Positions 28,784 through 37,096 of a stretch of DNA of 64,000 bases are shown in pieces. The position numbers were made by a program, and so were the translations under genes. Position 1 is the first letter of the stretch; each line of letters starts with the position of its first letter. Under the pieces are notes generated by a model. That model worked only from the letters and a program-made list of their open reading frames with translations. It ran no database searches and was not told the origin of the DNA. Source of the stretch: Verrucomicrobiota bacterium (GTDB lineage Bacteria; Verrucomicrobiota; Verrucomicrobiia; Opitutales; Opitutaceae); NCBI GenBank assembly GCA_023426435.1, contig JAFAAS010000116.1, positions 20,831 through 84,830 of the forward strand. Direction: 5' to 3'.

Positions 28784-31192
28784 TTACCAGGAGAGCAGGG
28801 CGGTGCCGGAGAGCGGTTCGGCCGATTCGAGCATCGGTCCGTGGGGCGTGTGCACTTCGCGGAGTGATGCGCGAACGCCGTCGATGTGCGGCCAGGCGGG
28901 ATCGAGCCAGAGGGTGACGGGGCCGGTGGCGGCGACCGGGAAGAAACGAACGATCGCTTGACGCAAACCGCGCAGCCAGAGCCGACGCGTGACGCCGACC
29001 TGCGCGGGGCAAGCTTCGACGGCCGAGGCGGTGCCGTCGGTCTGTTCGATGAACACGCGGCACTCGTGGCGCCACGCGCGCGGCAAGTGGTAGTGGGCGA
29101 CGCCCTCGTGCAAACGTGCCTCGGTGCCGAGCAGCAGCGGCGCGCCGAATGGCGTGCGCAGCGAAAGCTCGACGGTGGTGTCGGGTGTGTAGCCGGAAAA
29201 ATACCAGCCGTTGTCCCGGCGGTGCAGCGTGATAACGGGATGACGCTGCGTGCGCTCCGCGGCGGCGATCGCGAAACGCCAGCCGTGCGCGGCGAGCAAC
29301 TGGCGAATCAATCCGGCGAAAGGAAACGTGGTTTCGGGTGAGTCCGGCGTCGGCAGATGTTCTTCGGTTGAAACCGCGAGCGGCAGCGGACCGCGCACCC
29401 AGGAGACACGCGCGCCGGCGGGCGTGGTGAACTCGGCGGCGAGCGCGCGGACGTTTTCGTTTTGGTGCGCGGCGGCGAGGCACGTGCTGCCGTCAAACGG
29501 GCTTTCGGCGAGGGCACCGCCGGACATGACCGGGCGGTGGGTGTAGGAATTCGGCGCGGGGAGAGGGAAACGATCGAGCGGCGCGGCGGTTGAAACCACG
29601 GTGAACGTGCCATCGAGCGGCGCGGCGGCGGTCAGGCCGAGGCGGGCGCGAAGCGTCGGCGCATGTTCGAGGGGACCGTAGAGCAGGATCGATCCGCCGG
29701 AATCGATCCAGGCGAGCAGCCGGGTTTCCCCGGACGGGTCGAACGGTGTAGGTGAAACGAGGATACGGCCGGCGAGGACGGTGGCGGCCCGCTGGCCGAG
29801 GGCGTCGAACGTGCGCGTGCTGACAACGGTATTGAGCGGCACGCCGTCGTTGAGGGCTTCGCGGGCGAACCAGTCGGTGTGAAACAGACGGGCGGGCGCA
29901 GGCGTGGCGGCGTGAAGCGCATCGTGAAGTTCGTCGAACGGATACAGCCAGACGAGCGGACCAGCGGCGTCGGGGCGTTCGCGCCATCCGCGGAGGAGAT
30001 GCGGCGTGCTTTCGTCGGGCACGCGATCGGGCATCGCGCCATGCGAGTCGTCTATGGTGAGAAGGAGCAGATCGCGCGGCGTTTGGAGTTTTCCCTCAGC
30101 GGTAAGGCGGCCGACGGAGAGCGGCAGGTAGATATCGTGCGGCTGGCCCTCGTAGCGATCGATCCATGGGCTGTTGAGCCACCACGGATCGTGCAGATAA
30201 AAACGGTAGGGGAAATCGGCGCCGGGCGGCAGTTCGGCGATGCGGCTGAGGTAGCCGGCGAGCTCGATGCCGAAGTCGCCGTTGATCGCAGCCCATGGGG
30301 AATTGGGCGGTGGGGCGAAGTTGAAACCGCCGGAGTAGAGTTCGCGCAGCGGCGTGGCGTCGCTCGCGAGATCGGTGCCGGTGCCGAGATTCGTGCCGCG
30401 CGTGCGGACGGGGAGGGTGGGACATTCCCGGCGAAAATCGCGCCAGAAACCGAGGATGCGTTCGCTCAGCTCGGCGGCGCGATCGGGATGGAAGGTTTGA
30501 CCGTCGAAGAGCGGGCCGATGGTTTTCCAGGTTTCGAGGCCGAAGCCAAACCCGTTGGACAGCCAGAGAAAGTCGAACCCGAGATCGCGGGCGAAGTGGC
30601 GGAACTGGCGGCCGAGAAATGTGCCGAGGGAGGTGTTTTCCGGAATGCCCTCGGGGAAGCCGGCGTAGCGATGCGTGTCGGCGTGAAGTGTCGCGTAGCA
30701 GCAAACGAAGCTCGCCTTGCCCATCGTGTTCGAGAGGCAGATTTCGCGGTGGCGTTCGTATTTGAACCTCGACGGGGCGAACTCGCCGCCGGGATCGAAG
30801 GTGGCGCCGACCTGGACGGTGCGGCCGAGCTCGGCTGCGGCGTCGCGCCAGGCGCGGACGATGGCGGCGAGCCGGCGGTAGGTGATGGGCTGGGCGTCGT
30901 CGCGGTAAAGATAGTTGCGCGCGTGCAGGCTTTTTTGCTCGGGGTCGGCTGGGACGGGCAGGTGCGGGTTGGCGTTGCCGACGAAGCGCGCCCATTCCAT
31001 CGGCGCGTCGAGTTCGCCGGTGTAGTCGAGAATCTCCGACCCGTCTGCGGACCAGAGCATGATCGACAGGCTCCCGGCGTGGCGGGCAAGCGCGTCCCAC
31101 TGGCGAAGGGCGGCGCGGCAAACGGCGCGGGTCGCATCATCATCGAGGGCGTAGAACGGCTTGAGTGAGAGTTCGAGAGTGAGGTTCTTCAA
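28784..31192 (-). CDS. Unknown cytoplasmic protein of sugar operons, barrel-like
   Basis: About 802 residues if started at the TTG at 31192, where the conserved-looking text begins ('KNLTLELSLKPFYAL'); no ATG or clear ribosome site lies between the IclR stop and this point, so the start is uncertain. Residues 1-400 have the look of a TIM barrel ('GRTVQVGATFDPGGEF', 'LGFDFLWLSNGFGFGLE', 'FPYRFYLHDPWW'). Residues about 420-620 include an amidotransferase-like segment ('LAGRILVSPTPFDPSGETRLLAWIDSGGSILLYGPL'), as in some beta-galactosidases. No signal peptide is seen. It is probably a cytoplasmic glycosidase or related enzyme, but I do not recognise the family by name. Confidence 0.6.
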   Translation of the reverse strand: MKNLTLELSLKPFYALDDDATRAVCRAALRQWDALARHAGSLSIMLWSADGSEILDYTGELDAPMEWARFVGNANPHLPVPADPEQKSLHARNYLYRDDAQPITYRRLAAIVRAWRDAAAELGRTVQVGATFDPGGEFAPSRFKYERHREICLSNTMGKASFVCCYATLHADTHRYAGFPEGIPENTSLGTFLGRQFRHFARDLGFDFLWLSNGFGFGLETWKTIGPLFDGQTFHPDRAAELSERILGFWRDFRRECPTLPVRTRGTNLGTGTDLASDATPLRELYSGGFNFAPPPNSPWAAINGDFGIELAGYLSRIAELPPGADFPYRFYLHDPWWLNSPWIDRYEGQPHDIYLPLSVGRLTAEGKLQTPRDLLLLTIDDSHGAMPDRVPDESTPHLLRGWRERPDAAGPLVWLYPFDELHDALHAATPAPARLFHTDWFAREALNDGVPLNTVVSTRTFDALGQRAATVLAGRILVSPTPFDPSGETRLLAWIDSGGSILLYGPLEHAPTLRARLGLTAAAPLDGTFTVVSTAAPLDRFPLPAPNSYTHRPVMSGGALAESPFDGSTCLAAAHQNENVRALAAEFTTPAGARVSWVRGPLPLAVSTEEHLPTPDSPETTFPFAGLIRQLLAAHGWRFAIAAAERTQRHPVITLHRRDNGWYFSGYTPDTTVELSLRTPFGAPLLLGTEARLHEGVAHYHLPRAWRHECRVFIEQTDGTASAVEACPAQVGVTRRLWLRGLRQAIVRFFPVAATGPVTLWLDPAWPHIDGVRASLREVHTPHGPMLESAEPLSGTALLSW

Positions 31193-31263
31193 AACGGACG
31201 AGTGACAAAAGCCGGCGGTGGCCGGCGCGAGGAGACGCGGCGTGGTGAACGCCGGTGCTGCGG

Positions 31264-32100
31264 CTAAGTGGCCGGCAGCGGAGAAGTTTTTCGCGGACGG
31301 CCGCGGCGGTTGCCCGGTGGGGCGTCGTTGACGGCCGCGGGCGTGGAGTGGGCCCAGACGCGTTCGATCTCGGCCGCGGCGCGGCGGATGCCGTCCAGCG
31401 TGAACTCGACCTGCTCGTCGTTTTGCAGGCGAACGGTGGGCGCGCTGGCGCCGAGGGCCGCGAAGACGGATCCCCAAGGATCGCGGATTGGAACGGCGAT
31501 GGCGCTGATTCCTTCGCTGAGTTCGTCGCGGGTCTGGCTAAAACCTTGCTCGCGCACCCGAGCCATTTCCGCGCGGAAGGCGGAAGGATCGGTAATGGTA
31601 TGCCGCGTATGCCGGGGCAGGCCATACTGCGCGAGGTAAGTGTCGAGCGTGGGCTCGTCGAAATAGGCGAGAAGAAGTTTGCCGATGGCAGTGCCGTGCG
31701 CGACGCCGGTGATGTCTTCGGGTTCCTGGACACGGAGCGCCTGGCGACTCGGCACATACTCGAGGTTGATGATCCGGCCCTGGTCGCTGGTCACGAGCAT
31801 GACGGATTCGTTCAACTCGGCGGCGACCGCATGGACCACGTGGCGCGCGCTCGTGGTGAGCGAACGCAGATAGGCGGGGTGCCGGCTGAGCAGCATCAAA
31901 CGCACGCCCGCGTGAAAAAGCCGGGTGACCTCGTCCTGCCGCACATAGCCGCGCGCGACGAAGGTGGTCGCGATGTTGTGCGCGGTCGCGACGTTGATGC
32001 CGAGTTTTTGTGCGAGCGGGCGGGTGCCGATGCCCTCGGGGTGGCGCACGATCATCTCCAGAACGGAGAGGCTTTTGTCCAAGGTCAGGACGACGGGCAT
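31264..32100 (-). CDS. IclR-family transcriptional regulator
   Basis: A 278-residue DNA-binding protein. The N-terminal winged helix (about 5-65: 'LDKSLSVLEMIVRHPEGIGTRPLAQKLGINVATAHNIA') and the C-terminal GAF-like effector domain (about 80-250: 'HGTAIGKLLLAYFD', 'GISAIAVPIRDPWGSVFAALGASAP') match IclR proteins. The tail is basic ('NRRGRPRK'). It is first in the - strand operon, 71 bases before the next gene, and divergent from the GH5-like gene, so it likely controls both directions in response to a sugar metabolite. An inverted repeat just upstream is a candidate operator. Confidence 0.9.
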   Translation of the reverse strand: MPVVLTLDKSLSVLEMIVRHPEGIGTRPLAQKLGINVATAHNIATTFVARGYVRQDEVTRLFHAGVRLMLLSRHPAYLRSLTTSARHVVHAVAAELNESVMLVTSDQGRIINLEYVPSRQALRVQEPEDITGVAHGTAIGKLLLAYFDEPTLDTYLAQYGLPRHTRHTITDPSAFRAEMARVREQGFSQTRDELSEGISAIAVPIRDPWGSVFAALGASAPTVRLQNDEQVEFTLDGIRRAAAEIERVWAHSTPAAVNDAPPGNRRGRPRKTSPLPAT

Positions 32101-32113
32101 GGTGGTAGATAAG

Positions 32114-32132
32114 TGTTCAGGTTATTGGAACA
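32114..32132. promoter_or_regulatory. Candidate IclR operator (TGTTC-N9-GAACA)
   Basis: A perfect 5-bp inverted repeat with nine bases between the arms lies 13 bases upstream of the regulator's ATG (start at 32100). Its place suits autoregulation. The arms are short and the site is proposed only from symmetry and location. Confidence 0.35.
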
Positions 32133-32371
32133 GCAAGAAAAAAACCGCGCGGGCACTTAAAAGCTCAAATCCCCTTGACGGTGAGTGGGCTCCGGGTAAT
32201 CGCTTCGGCTGTCTCGACGGCCTAAGGCCTTCAAATCGTTTAGGTATAGTTAACACCCCTTTGTGGCTTCTCATAAAAATCTTTGTCATGACGAAACATT
32301 CCGCTGTCTCTCAAATCGTTGCTCCTGAAAAGGCTCTGGTCCTGTGGAGGGGGCGCTGGCGGGGCGCGAGC

Positions 32372-34483
32372 ATGATTGCCGCGCGGCGCGTGACCAGCTT
32401 TGTCGCGCTGGCAGCGGCGCTGATCGCGCACGCTGCGGAGCCGGTGCTTGAGGTGCCGACGGGCCGGGCGTTGCGCTTGGAGAATCCGGTGATCGTGGCG
32501 GGTCAGGCCGATCCGGGTGCGGAGCTGAGCGTGGAAGCGCGGAATGAAGCAGGCGGCCGGGTGGGCGAGTGGCGGGCGCGAGCGGGCGCGGACGGACGTT
32601 TCACGCTGAAGGTGGATCGCGCGGCGCTGCCGGAAGGGCGGCGGGTGGCGTTGCGCGCGCGCGCAGGCGCGGAGGGAAAGTGGTCGGCGGAGGCGCCGTT
32701 TTTCGTGTATCCGGTAATCAATGACGGCCAGACGTTGCCCGCGATCGCGGCGTCGGGGCGGAACCTGATGTTGAACGGAAAACCGTGGGGTTTCGCCGGG
32801 CTGAACTACACGCGTTTTCTGATCGAGTTCAGTTTGCGGCCAAATTTCGAGAGCGTGGTGGAGGATTTGCGCACGCACGCGGACTGGGATGTGAGCGTGG
32901 TGCGCGTGCCGTTGCACCTCGGGATGATTCAGCCGGCGCCAGGCGTGTTTCCCGACGATGCGCGTTATGAGGAAGTCCTGCGTTCCTACCGCGTCGATCC
33001 GGCGTTCTTCGAGCTGCTCGAATATTTCATCGCGTTGTGCGGCCACCACGGGATTCGCGTGGTGTTCGACTGGCACGAGATGCCGACCGATCCGTATCGC
33101 TATTTCGTCGGGGGAAATCACCACGACAAAGGCACGGGCAAACCGGGCACGGGCATCGCGTGGCTCGTCGATCCGGCGACGGGGCGCGCGGCGGAGCCCG
33201 GCGATCCCGAGTTTACCGAAGCGATCGTGAGCACGAACCGCTGGCTTGCGCGGCGCTTTCTCGGCAACGGCACGGTGCTCGGATTCGAGGCGCCTTATAA
33301 TGAACCGCACAGCGTCACGGACTCGAGCGACATGGCGTGGCGACGGCTCGCGGCGGACGCGACACGGGCGGTGGTGCTCGAGGATCCGAACCGGCTGGTC
33401 TTCGGCATGACAGCCGCGTGGGGGCATAACAACGTGCTGCCCTCCGCGACGTGGCAATTGCCCGATCTGATGACGGGCATGGCGCCGCATTATTATCTCG
33501 GCAATGGTCCGGTTCCCACGCGAGCGGACGCGCCGCAGCGCAAGGAGCCGTGGCTGGCGCGCGACGTCGCCGCGACCTTCGATTACAGTTTTGCGGCGGT
33601 CGCGATGCCGCACAGCGGCGCGCCTTACCCGGTGTGGAACGGCGAGTCGGGCGAGCATGGCTACGAATCGTTTTTGCCTGACATGGATCCGCTCGAAGCG
33701 GCGTCGTTGATGATCGAGGCGCAATTGGTGCAGGCGTATGCCGCCGGCATGGTGGGCAGCCTGGGGTGGACGCTGACCGGGCACGAAAGAATCTACACGC
33801 CGTTGATGGAAATTTACGGCGCGGCGTATCGGCGGTTTTCGCCGGTGTTCCGCGCGGGGCCGGTGGATTATCGCCGGGCGGAGGTGTTGTTCGTGCAAAA
33901 TCCTGGGGCAGTGCCGGTGAACAACGGCTTGAATCACGCATGCGTGCCGCTCGCGCGGCTGGCGCTCGATCTGCATCTCGGGCCGGTGCACTACATGACC
34001 GACGATCAACTGCTCGCGAACGGCCTCGTGCAGATTTCGGTGGGGCTCGAGCAAGTCGAGGAAGTGGCGACGGGCCTCGAGTATCGCGCGGCGATCGTCG
34101 ACACGCGCAACATCGATTCGCGCGCGCTGGCCCTGCTGGCGGAAAGCAAGATTCCGGTGCTGCGATCGGACGATGTTGCGCAACTCACGCCGGACGACGT
34201 GGCGATGTTTCTCCGCGGCGCGGGCGTGACGGTGGACCGGCGTTCGCCGGCGGAGCTGCAGCTCATCGCGGGACCGCAGCACCTGCTCGTGTATCGACGC
34301 TCTGGAGACGGCGGCCCGGCCCGGGTGTTTCCGCGGTTGAAGGTCGAAGGCGTGCTTGAGCTGGTCGACGAGTCGGGCGCGACGGCATTTCGCGGCACAG
34401 CCGCCGAACTGGCGGAGCAGGGATTGATGGTCGACGTGCCGAAGTGGCGGACGGCGATCTATTCGGTGCGGCCGCGGGGGTGA
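32372..34483 (+). CDS. Secreted GH5-like glycoside hydrolase
   Basis: A 703-residue protein from the ATG at 32372, which opens a clear signal peptide ('MIAARRVTSFVALAAALIAHA'); an ATG at 32288 would add 28 residues before it. Residues about 25-115 form an immunoglobulin-like domain. The barrel (about 125-470) has GH5-type motifs: 'LNYTRFLIEF', 'VVRVPLHLGM', 'VVFDWHE', the acid/base in 'EAPYNEP' (Glu311) and the nucleophile in 'VWNGESGEHG' (Glu425). The C-terminal 230 residues are beta-rich. It is divergent from the IclR gene and coupled to the SGNH esterase downstream by GTGA. It probably cleaves a beta-linked polysaccharide outside the cytoplasm. Confidence 0.8.
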   Translation: MIAARRVTSFVALAAALIAHAAEPVLEVPTGRALRLENPVIVAGQADPGAELSVEARNEAGGRVGEWRARAGADGRFTLKVDRAALPEGRRVALRARAGAEGKWSAEAPFFVYPVINDGQTLPAIAASGRNLMLNGKPWGFAGLNYTRFLIEFSLRPNFESVVEDLRTHADWDVSVVRVPLHLGMIQPAPGVFPDDARYEEVLRSYRVDPAFFELLEYFIALCGHHGIRVVFDWHEMPTDPYRYFVGGNHHDKGTGKPGTGIAWLVDPATGRAAEPGDPEFTEAIVSTNRWLARRFLGNGTVLGFEAPYNEPHSVTDSSDMAWRRLAADATRAVVLEDPNRLVFGMTAAWGHNNVLPSATWQLPDLMTGMAPHYYLGNGPVPTRADAPQRKEPWLARDVAATFDYSFAAVAMPHSGAPYPVWNGESGEHGYESFLPDMDPLEAASLMIEAQLVQAYAAGMVGSLGWTLTGHERIYTPLMEIYGAAYRRFSPVFRAGPVDYRRAEVLFVQNPGAVPVNNGLNHACVPLARLALDLHLGPVHYMTDDQLLANGLVQISVGLEQVEEVATGLEYRAAIVDTRNIDSRALALLAESKIPVLRSDDVAQLTPDDVAMFLRGAGVTVDRRSPAELQLIAGPQHLLVYRRSGDGGPARVFPRLKVEGVLELVDESGATAFRGTAAELAEQGLMVDVPKWRTAIYSVRPRG

Positions 34484-35571
34484 GCGCGGTTAAATCGAAG
34501 CTGCGCGGGCTGGTTGTCGGGGTGTGGCTGGGAAGCTGCGCCTGGCTGACCGGCTACGCCGCGGAGCGGGAAGGGCGCGAGTTCGTCCCGGCCACCGATC
34601 CTCGCATCCAGTTTTCGGATGCGTTGAACGTGGTGCGGGATGAAGCCGAAGGCTCGGTGCATTTCGACCGCGTGATCGACGGACCGGGGCGCGGATTTCG
34701 TTGGAGCGCTCCCGGAGCGCGGATGCGCTGGCGCACGGACAGCGCGACAGTGAGTGTGCGGTTGCGTTATTCCGGCCGGCACACGGGCGCTTCGCGCAAC
34801 AGTATCGGTGTTTTCCGCGTGGATGGCCGGAGCGAGGCGGGGTGGACCTTTACGCGTCCGGGTGCGGGCGAGGCGGAGTTAAGCGTGACCTTGCCGGCGC
34901 CGGCGGACGGAGCGTGGCACGACTACGAGGTGATTTTGCCCTACGCGGATTCGATCGACGTGCTGGGGGTGGACGTATCGGCGGGCGCGAATTGGATGTC
35001 GGCCGCGACGCGGCCTGCGACACGCTACGTGGCGTTTGGCGACTCGGTGACGCACGGGTTTACTGCCACGGAAGTCACGAAAAGCTATGCTTTCCGAGTG
35101 GCGGAGCGAAAGGATTGGGAACTGGTTAATCTGGGAATCGGTGGGCGAGGAACCCATGGGCCCGACGGGGCGTTTCTGGCTGGGGTGAAGGCGGATGTGA
35201 TCTCGGTTTTGATCGGGGTGAACGACTGGCAGGCGGGCGCGGCGCTGGAGAGCTTTCGAGCGAATTATGCGCAACTGGTGTCGGGGCTGCGGGAAGGGCA
35301 TCCGAATACGGCGGTATATTTGATCACGCCGCTTTGGGTGCCGCCGACGTGGGCACCCACGAATGCGCGGTATCCGTTGGAAGACTACCGGGCGATCATT
35401 CGCGAGGTGGCGGTCCAGCGTGCGGATCTCGGGTTGATCGTGATCGAGGGGCCGGCGCTGATCGACCATGATGCGACGCTGTTCGATCGCATTGCGGTGC
35501 ATCCGAATGACGCGGGTTTCGCGCAGATGGCAGAGCGCCTTGCGCAGTTGATGCGGCGCGGTGCGAAGTAG
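34480..35571 (+). CDS. SGNH/GDSL esterase, probable lipoprotein
   Basis: A 363-residue protein starting at the GTG that overlaps the preceding stop (GTGA, 34480-34483). The leader ends 'VWLGSC', a good lipobox at Cys20. Residues about 40-170 look like a jelly-roll domain as in family 2 carbohydrate esterases. The SGNH hydrolase core follows: block I 'AFGDSVTHG' (Ser189), block II Gly in 'GIGGRG', block III 'IGVND' and block V 'HPND' near the C-terminus. Such enzymes remove acetyl or similar groups from polysaccharides, which fits with the coupled glycosidase. It is the last gene before the putative terminus site. Confidence 0.85.
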   Translation: MSAVKSKLRGLVVGVWLGSCAWLTGYAAEREGREFVPATDPRIQFSDALNVVRDEAEGSVHFDRVIDGPGRGFRWSAPGARMRWRTDSATVSVRLRYSGRHTGASRNSIGVFRVDGRSEAGWTFTRPGAGEAELSVTLPAPADGAWHDYEVILPYADSIDVLGVDVSAGANWMSAATRPATRYVAFGDSVTHGFTATEVTKSYAFRVAERKDWELVNLGIGGRGTHGPDGAFLAGVKADVISVLIGVNDWQAGAALESFRANYAQLVSGLREGHPNTAVYLITPLWVPPTWAPTNARYPLEDYRAIIREVAVQRADLGLIVIEGPALIDHDATLFDRIAVHPNDAGFAQMAERLAQLMRRGAK

Positions 35572-35671
35572 GCGGTGTGGCGCTGCGTCGACGGCAACGA
35601 CATCGCGGAGTTCGGACCGAAGACAGCGTTCTTGGAGCGCTACGCAGGAGGGCCCTCTGTTCCAGAAATCA

Positions 35672-35699
35672 ACTTAACATAACCGACATTGTGGCAGCG
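35672..35699 (-). other. dif: dif-like XerC/XerD recombination site, putative replication terminus
   Basis: On the + strand, TTAACATAA (35674-35682) is an exact copy of the inner XerD half-site of E. coli dif read on the opposite strand. A six-base centre (CCGACA, 35683-35688) and a weaker XerC-like arm (35689-35699, begins TTGTGGC) follow with the correct 11-6-11 spacing. The site is in a gene-free spacer exactly where the + strand changes from G-rich to C-rich, as expected at a chromosome terminus. Confidence 0.65.
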
Positions 35700-35743
35700 G
35701 ATCGGCCCACGGAAGCGGCTTATCCCTGGACATTTGCGTAAGG

Positions 35744-37087
35744 TTACTTCGACGGTCCCCAGCGGCGGGTAAACGGATAGTAGATCATCAGCGGGCGGCC
35801 GATGACGTCTTTTTCCGGCACGAAACCCCACACGCGGCCGTCTTCGCTGTTTGGAGAATTGTCGCCGAGGGCGAAGAATTCATCCGGGCCCACGGAGACC
35901 GTTTCTCCCGGCGCCAACATCCCCGAGGCCTGATAACCGGGGTAACGCCCCTGCTGCGCGGCGTTGGCTTCAAACGCCTCCGAGCCTTCGATCGGCTCGC
36001 CATTGCGCAGCAAGGTCGTGCCTTCGATCTGGAGCGTGTCGCCGGGCACACCGACGAGGCGCTTGATGTAATACTGATCTCCGGCGCGGTTCGCGATGTA
36101 AGGAATGCCACCTGTTCGAAACACGAATCCGCTGCCCACGCTCGGCTGCACGAAATGGTAGCTCACGCGATCGACGAAGAGCTGGTCGCCCGTCATTTCG
36201 TCGAATGAAAGCATGCGTTCGCCGGCGGTCACCTGCTTGCCGGTTTTGATGCAGCGCACGCGTTCGCCATTGATCACGCGCACTTCAAAATTCCCCGTCT
36301 GCCAGGCGCGCTGGAAAATTTCTCCGAGCTTTCGCTGGCGATAAAAATCATCCGGGCCGCTGCGAAAGAACGCGTCGTAGATCGCCCAATCGAAATCGAA
36401 GTCCAGCGGCACCTTCACCTTCACCGGCGTATCTCCGACGAACAAAGTATATTCACGCAGCGTCGCCGGGAAGATCAGCCAGCTGCGTCCGGGAACAGAA
36501 TCCCACGCAACATAGCCGCGGCCGCCCTGGCCGATCGGAATCAAAACCTCGCCGGTGGCTGGCGCATCCACGCGGTGCGGCTTGGCGCCGAACGCCAGCA
36601 ATCTCCCGGCGGTCGCCAAAGTCCCCGGCTCTTCTTCGGGCGTCTGATAAACCTCCGGCGTCATGCCGTTATACGTCGGCCACATCGAGTTCGTCGGGAT
36701 TTTGAACGGCTGCACGAAAAACGTGCGGATGCCGAGGATCACGATCGCGGCGACGAGGAAGAATTCGACGTTTTCGACGAGCGACGTTTTGGGATACATC
36801 GCGCCGCCCGTGCGCCGCAACACGCCTTCGAGCGACTCGATCGAGAGCTTCAGTTTTCCCGCGTCGGCCCGCGCCTTGAGTTGGGCGCGAAGCTCGCTCG
36901 TGCGCCCCAGCAGCTCGTTCGACTCCTTCTCGCTCAACAGATCGCGGCGGAAGTGCCAGACTTTGTCCGCGAGCTCGATCCAGTTGGCGGCATTGGCGCG
37001 CATCTTCTCCTCGTTCGAAAAGAAGCGCGCGACCCAATGAAAGGGCGCCGTCACGGGCCAGGCGAGAGCATCGAGAAGCGCGGACAC
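35744..37087 (-). CDS. lepB: Signal peptidase I
   Basis: A 447-residue membrane protease that removes signal peptides from exported proteins. A membrane segment at about 106-124 is followed by the catalytic Ser134 in 'PTNSMWPT'; the general base Lys342 is in 'YYIKRLVGVPGD'; the late motif 'ALGDNSPNSEDGRVWG' (about 409-425) completes the family set. It is longer than the usual 250-320 residues, because of a long N-terminal region (1-105) and a roughly 190-residue insert between the Ser and Lys motifs. It lies 9 bases after lepA, as in the common lepA-lepB pairing. Confidence 0.95.
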   Translation of the reverse strand: MSALLDALAWPVTAPFHWVARFFSNEEKMRANAANWIELADKVWHFRRDLLSEKESNELLGRTSELRAQLKARADAGKLKLSIESLEGVLRRTGGAMYPKTSLVENVEFFLVAAIVILGIRTFFVQPFKIPTNSMWPTYNGMTPEVYQTPEEEPGTLATAGRLLAFGAKPHRVDAPATGEVLIPIGQGGRGYVAWDSVPGRSWLIFPATLREYTLFVGDTPVKVKVPLDFDFDWAIYDAFFRSGPDDFYRQRKLGEIFQRAWQTGNFEVRVINGERVRCIKTGKQVTAGERMLSFDEMTGDQLFVDRVSYHFVQPSVGSGFVFRTGGIPYIANRAGDQYYIKRLVGVPGDTLQIEGTTLLRNGEPIEGSEAFEANAAQQGRYPGYQASGMLAPGETVSVGPDEFFALGDNSPNSEDGRVWGFVPEKDVIGRPLMIYYPFTRRWGPSK

Positions 37088-37096
37088 GGGGAGCGG

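Noticed and set aside
32175..32250. TTGACG (32175) and TATAGT (32245) as a promoter for the GH5-like gene
   Set aside because: The boxes are too far apart to pair, and neither has a good partner at 16-18 bases.
35581..35682. Short open frame ending 'AGGPSVPEINLT' just after the SGNH gene
   Set aside because: It has no start signal or recognisable family, and its stop lies inside the dif-like arm; possibly a gene remnant but not supportable.
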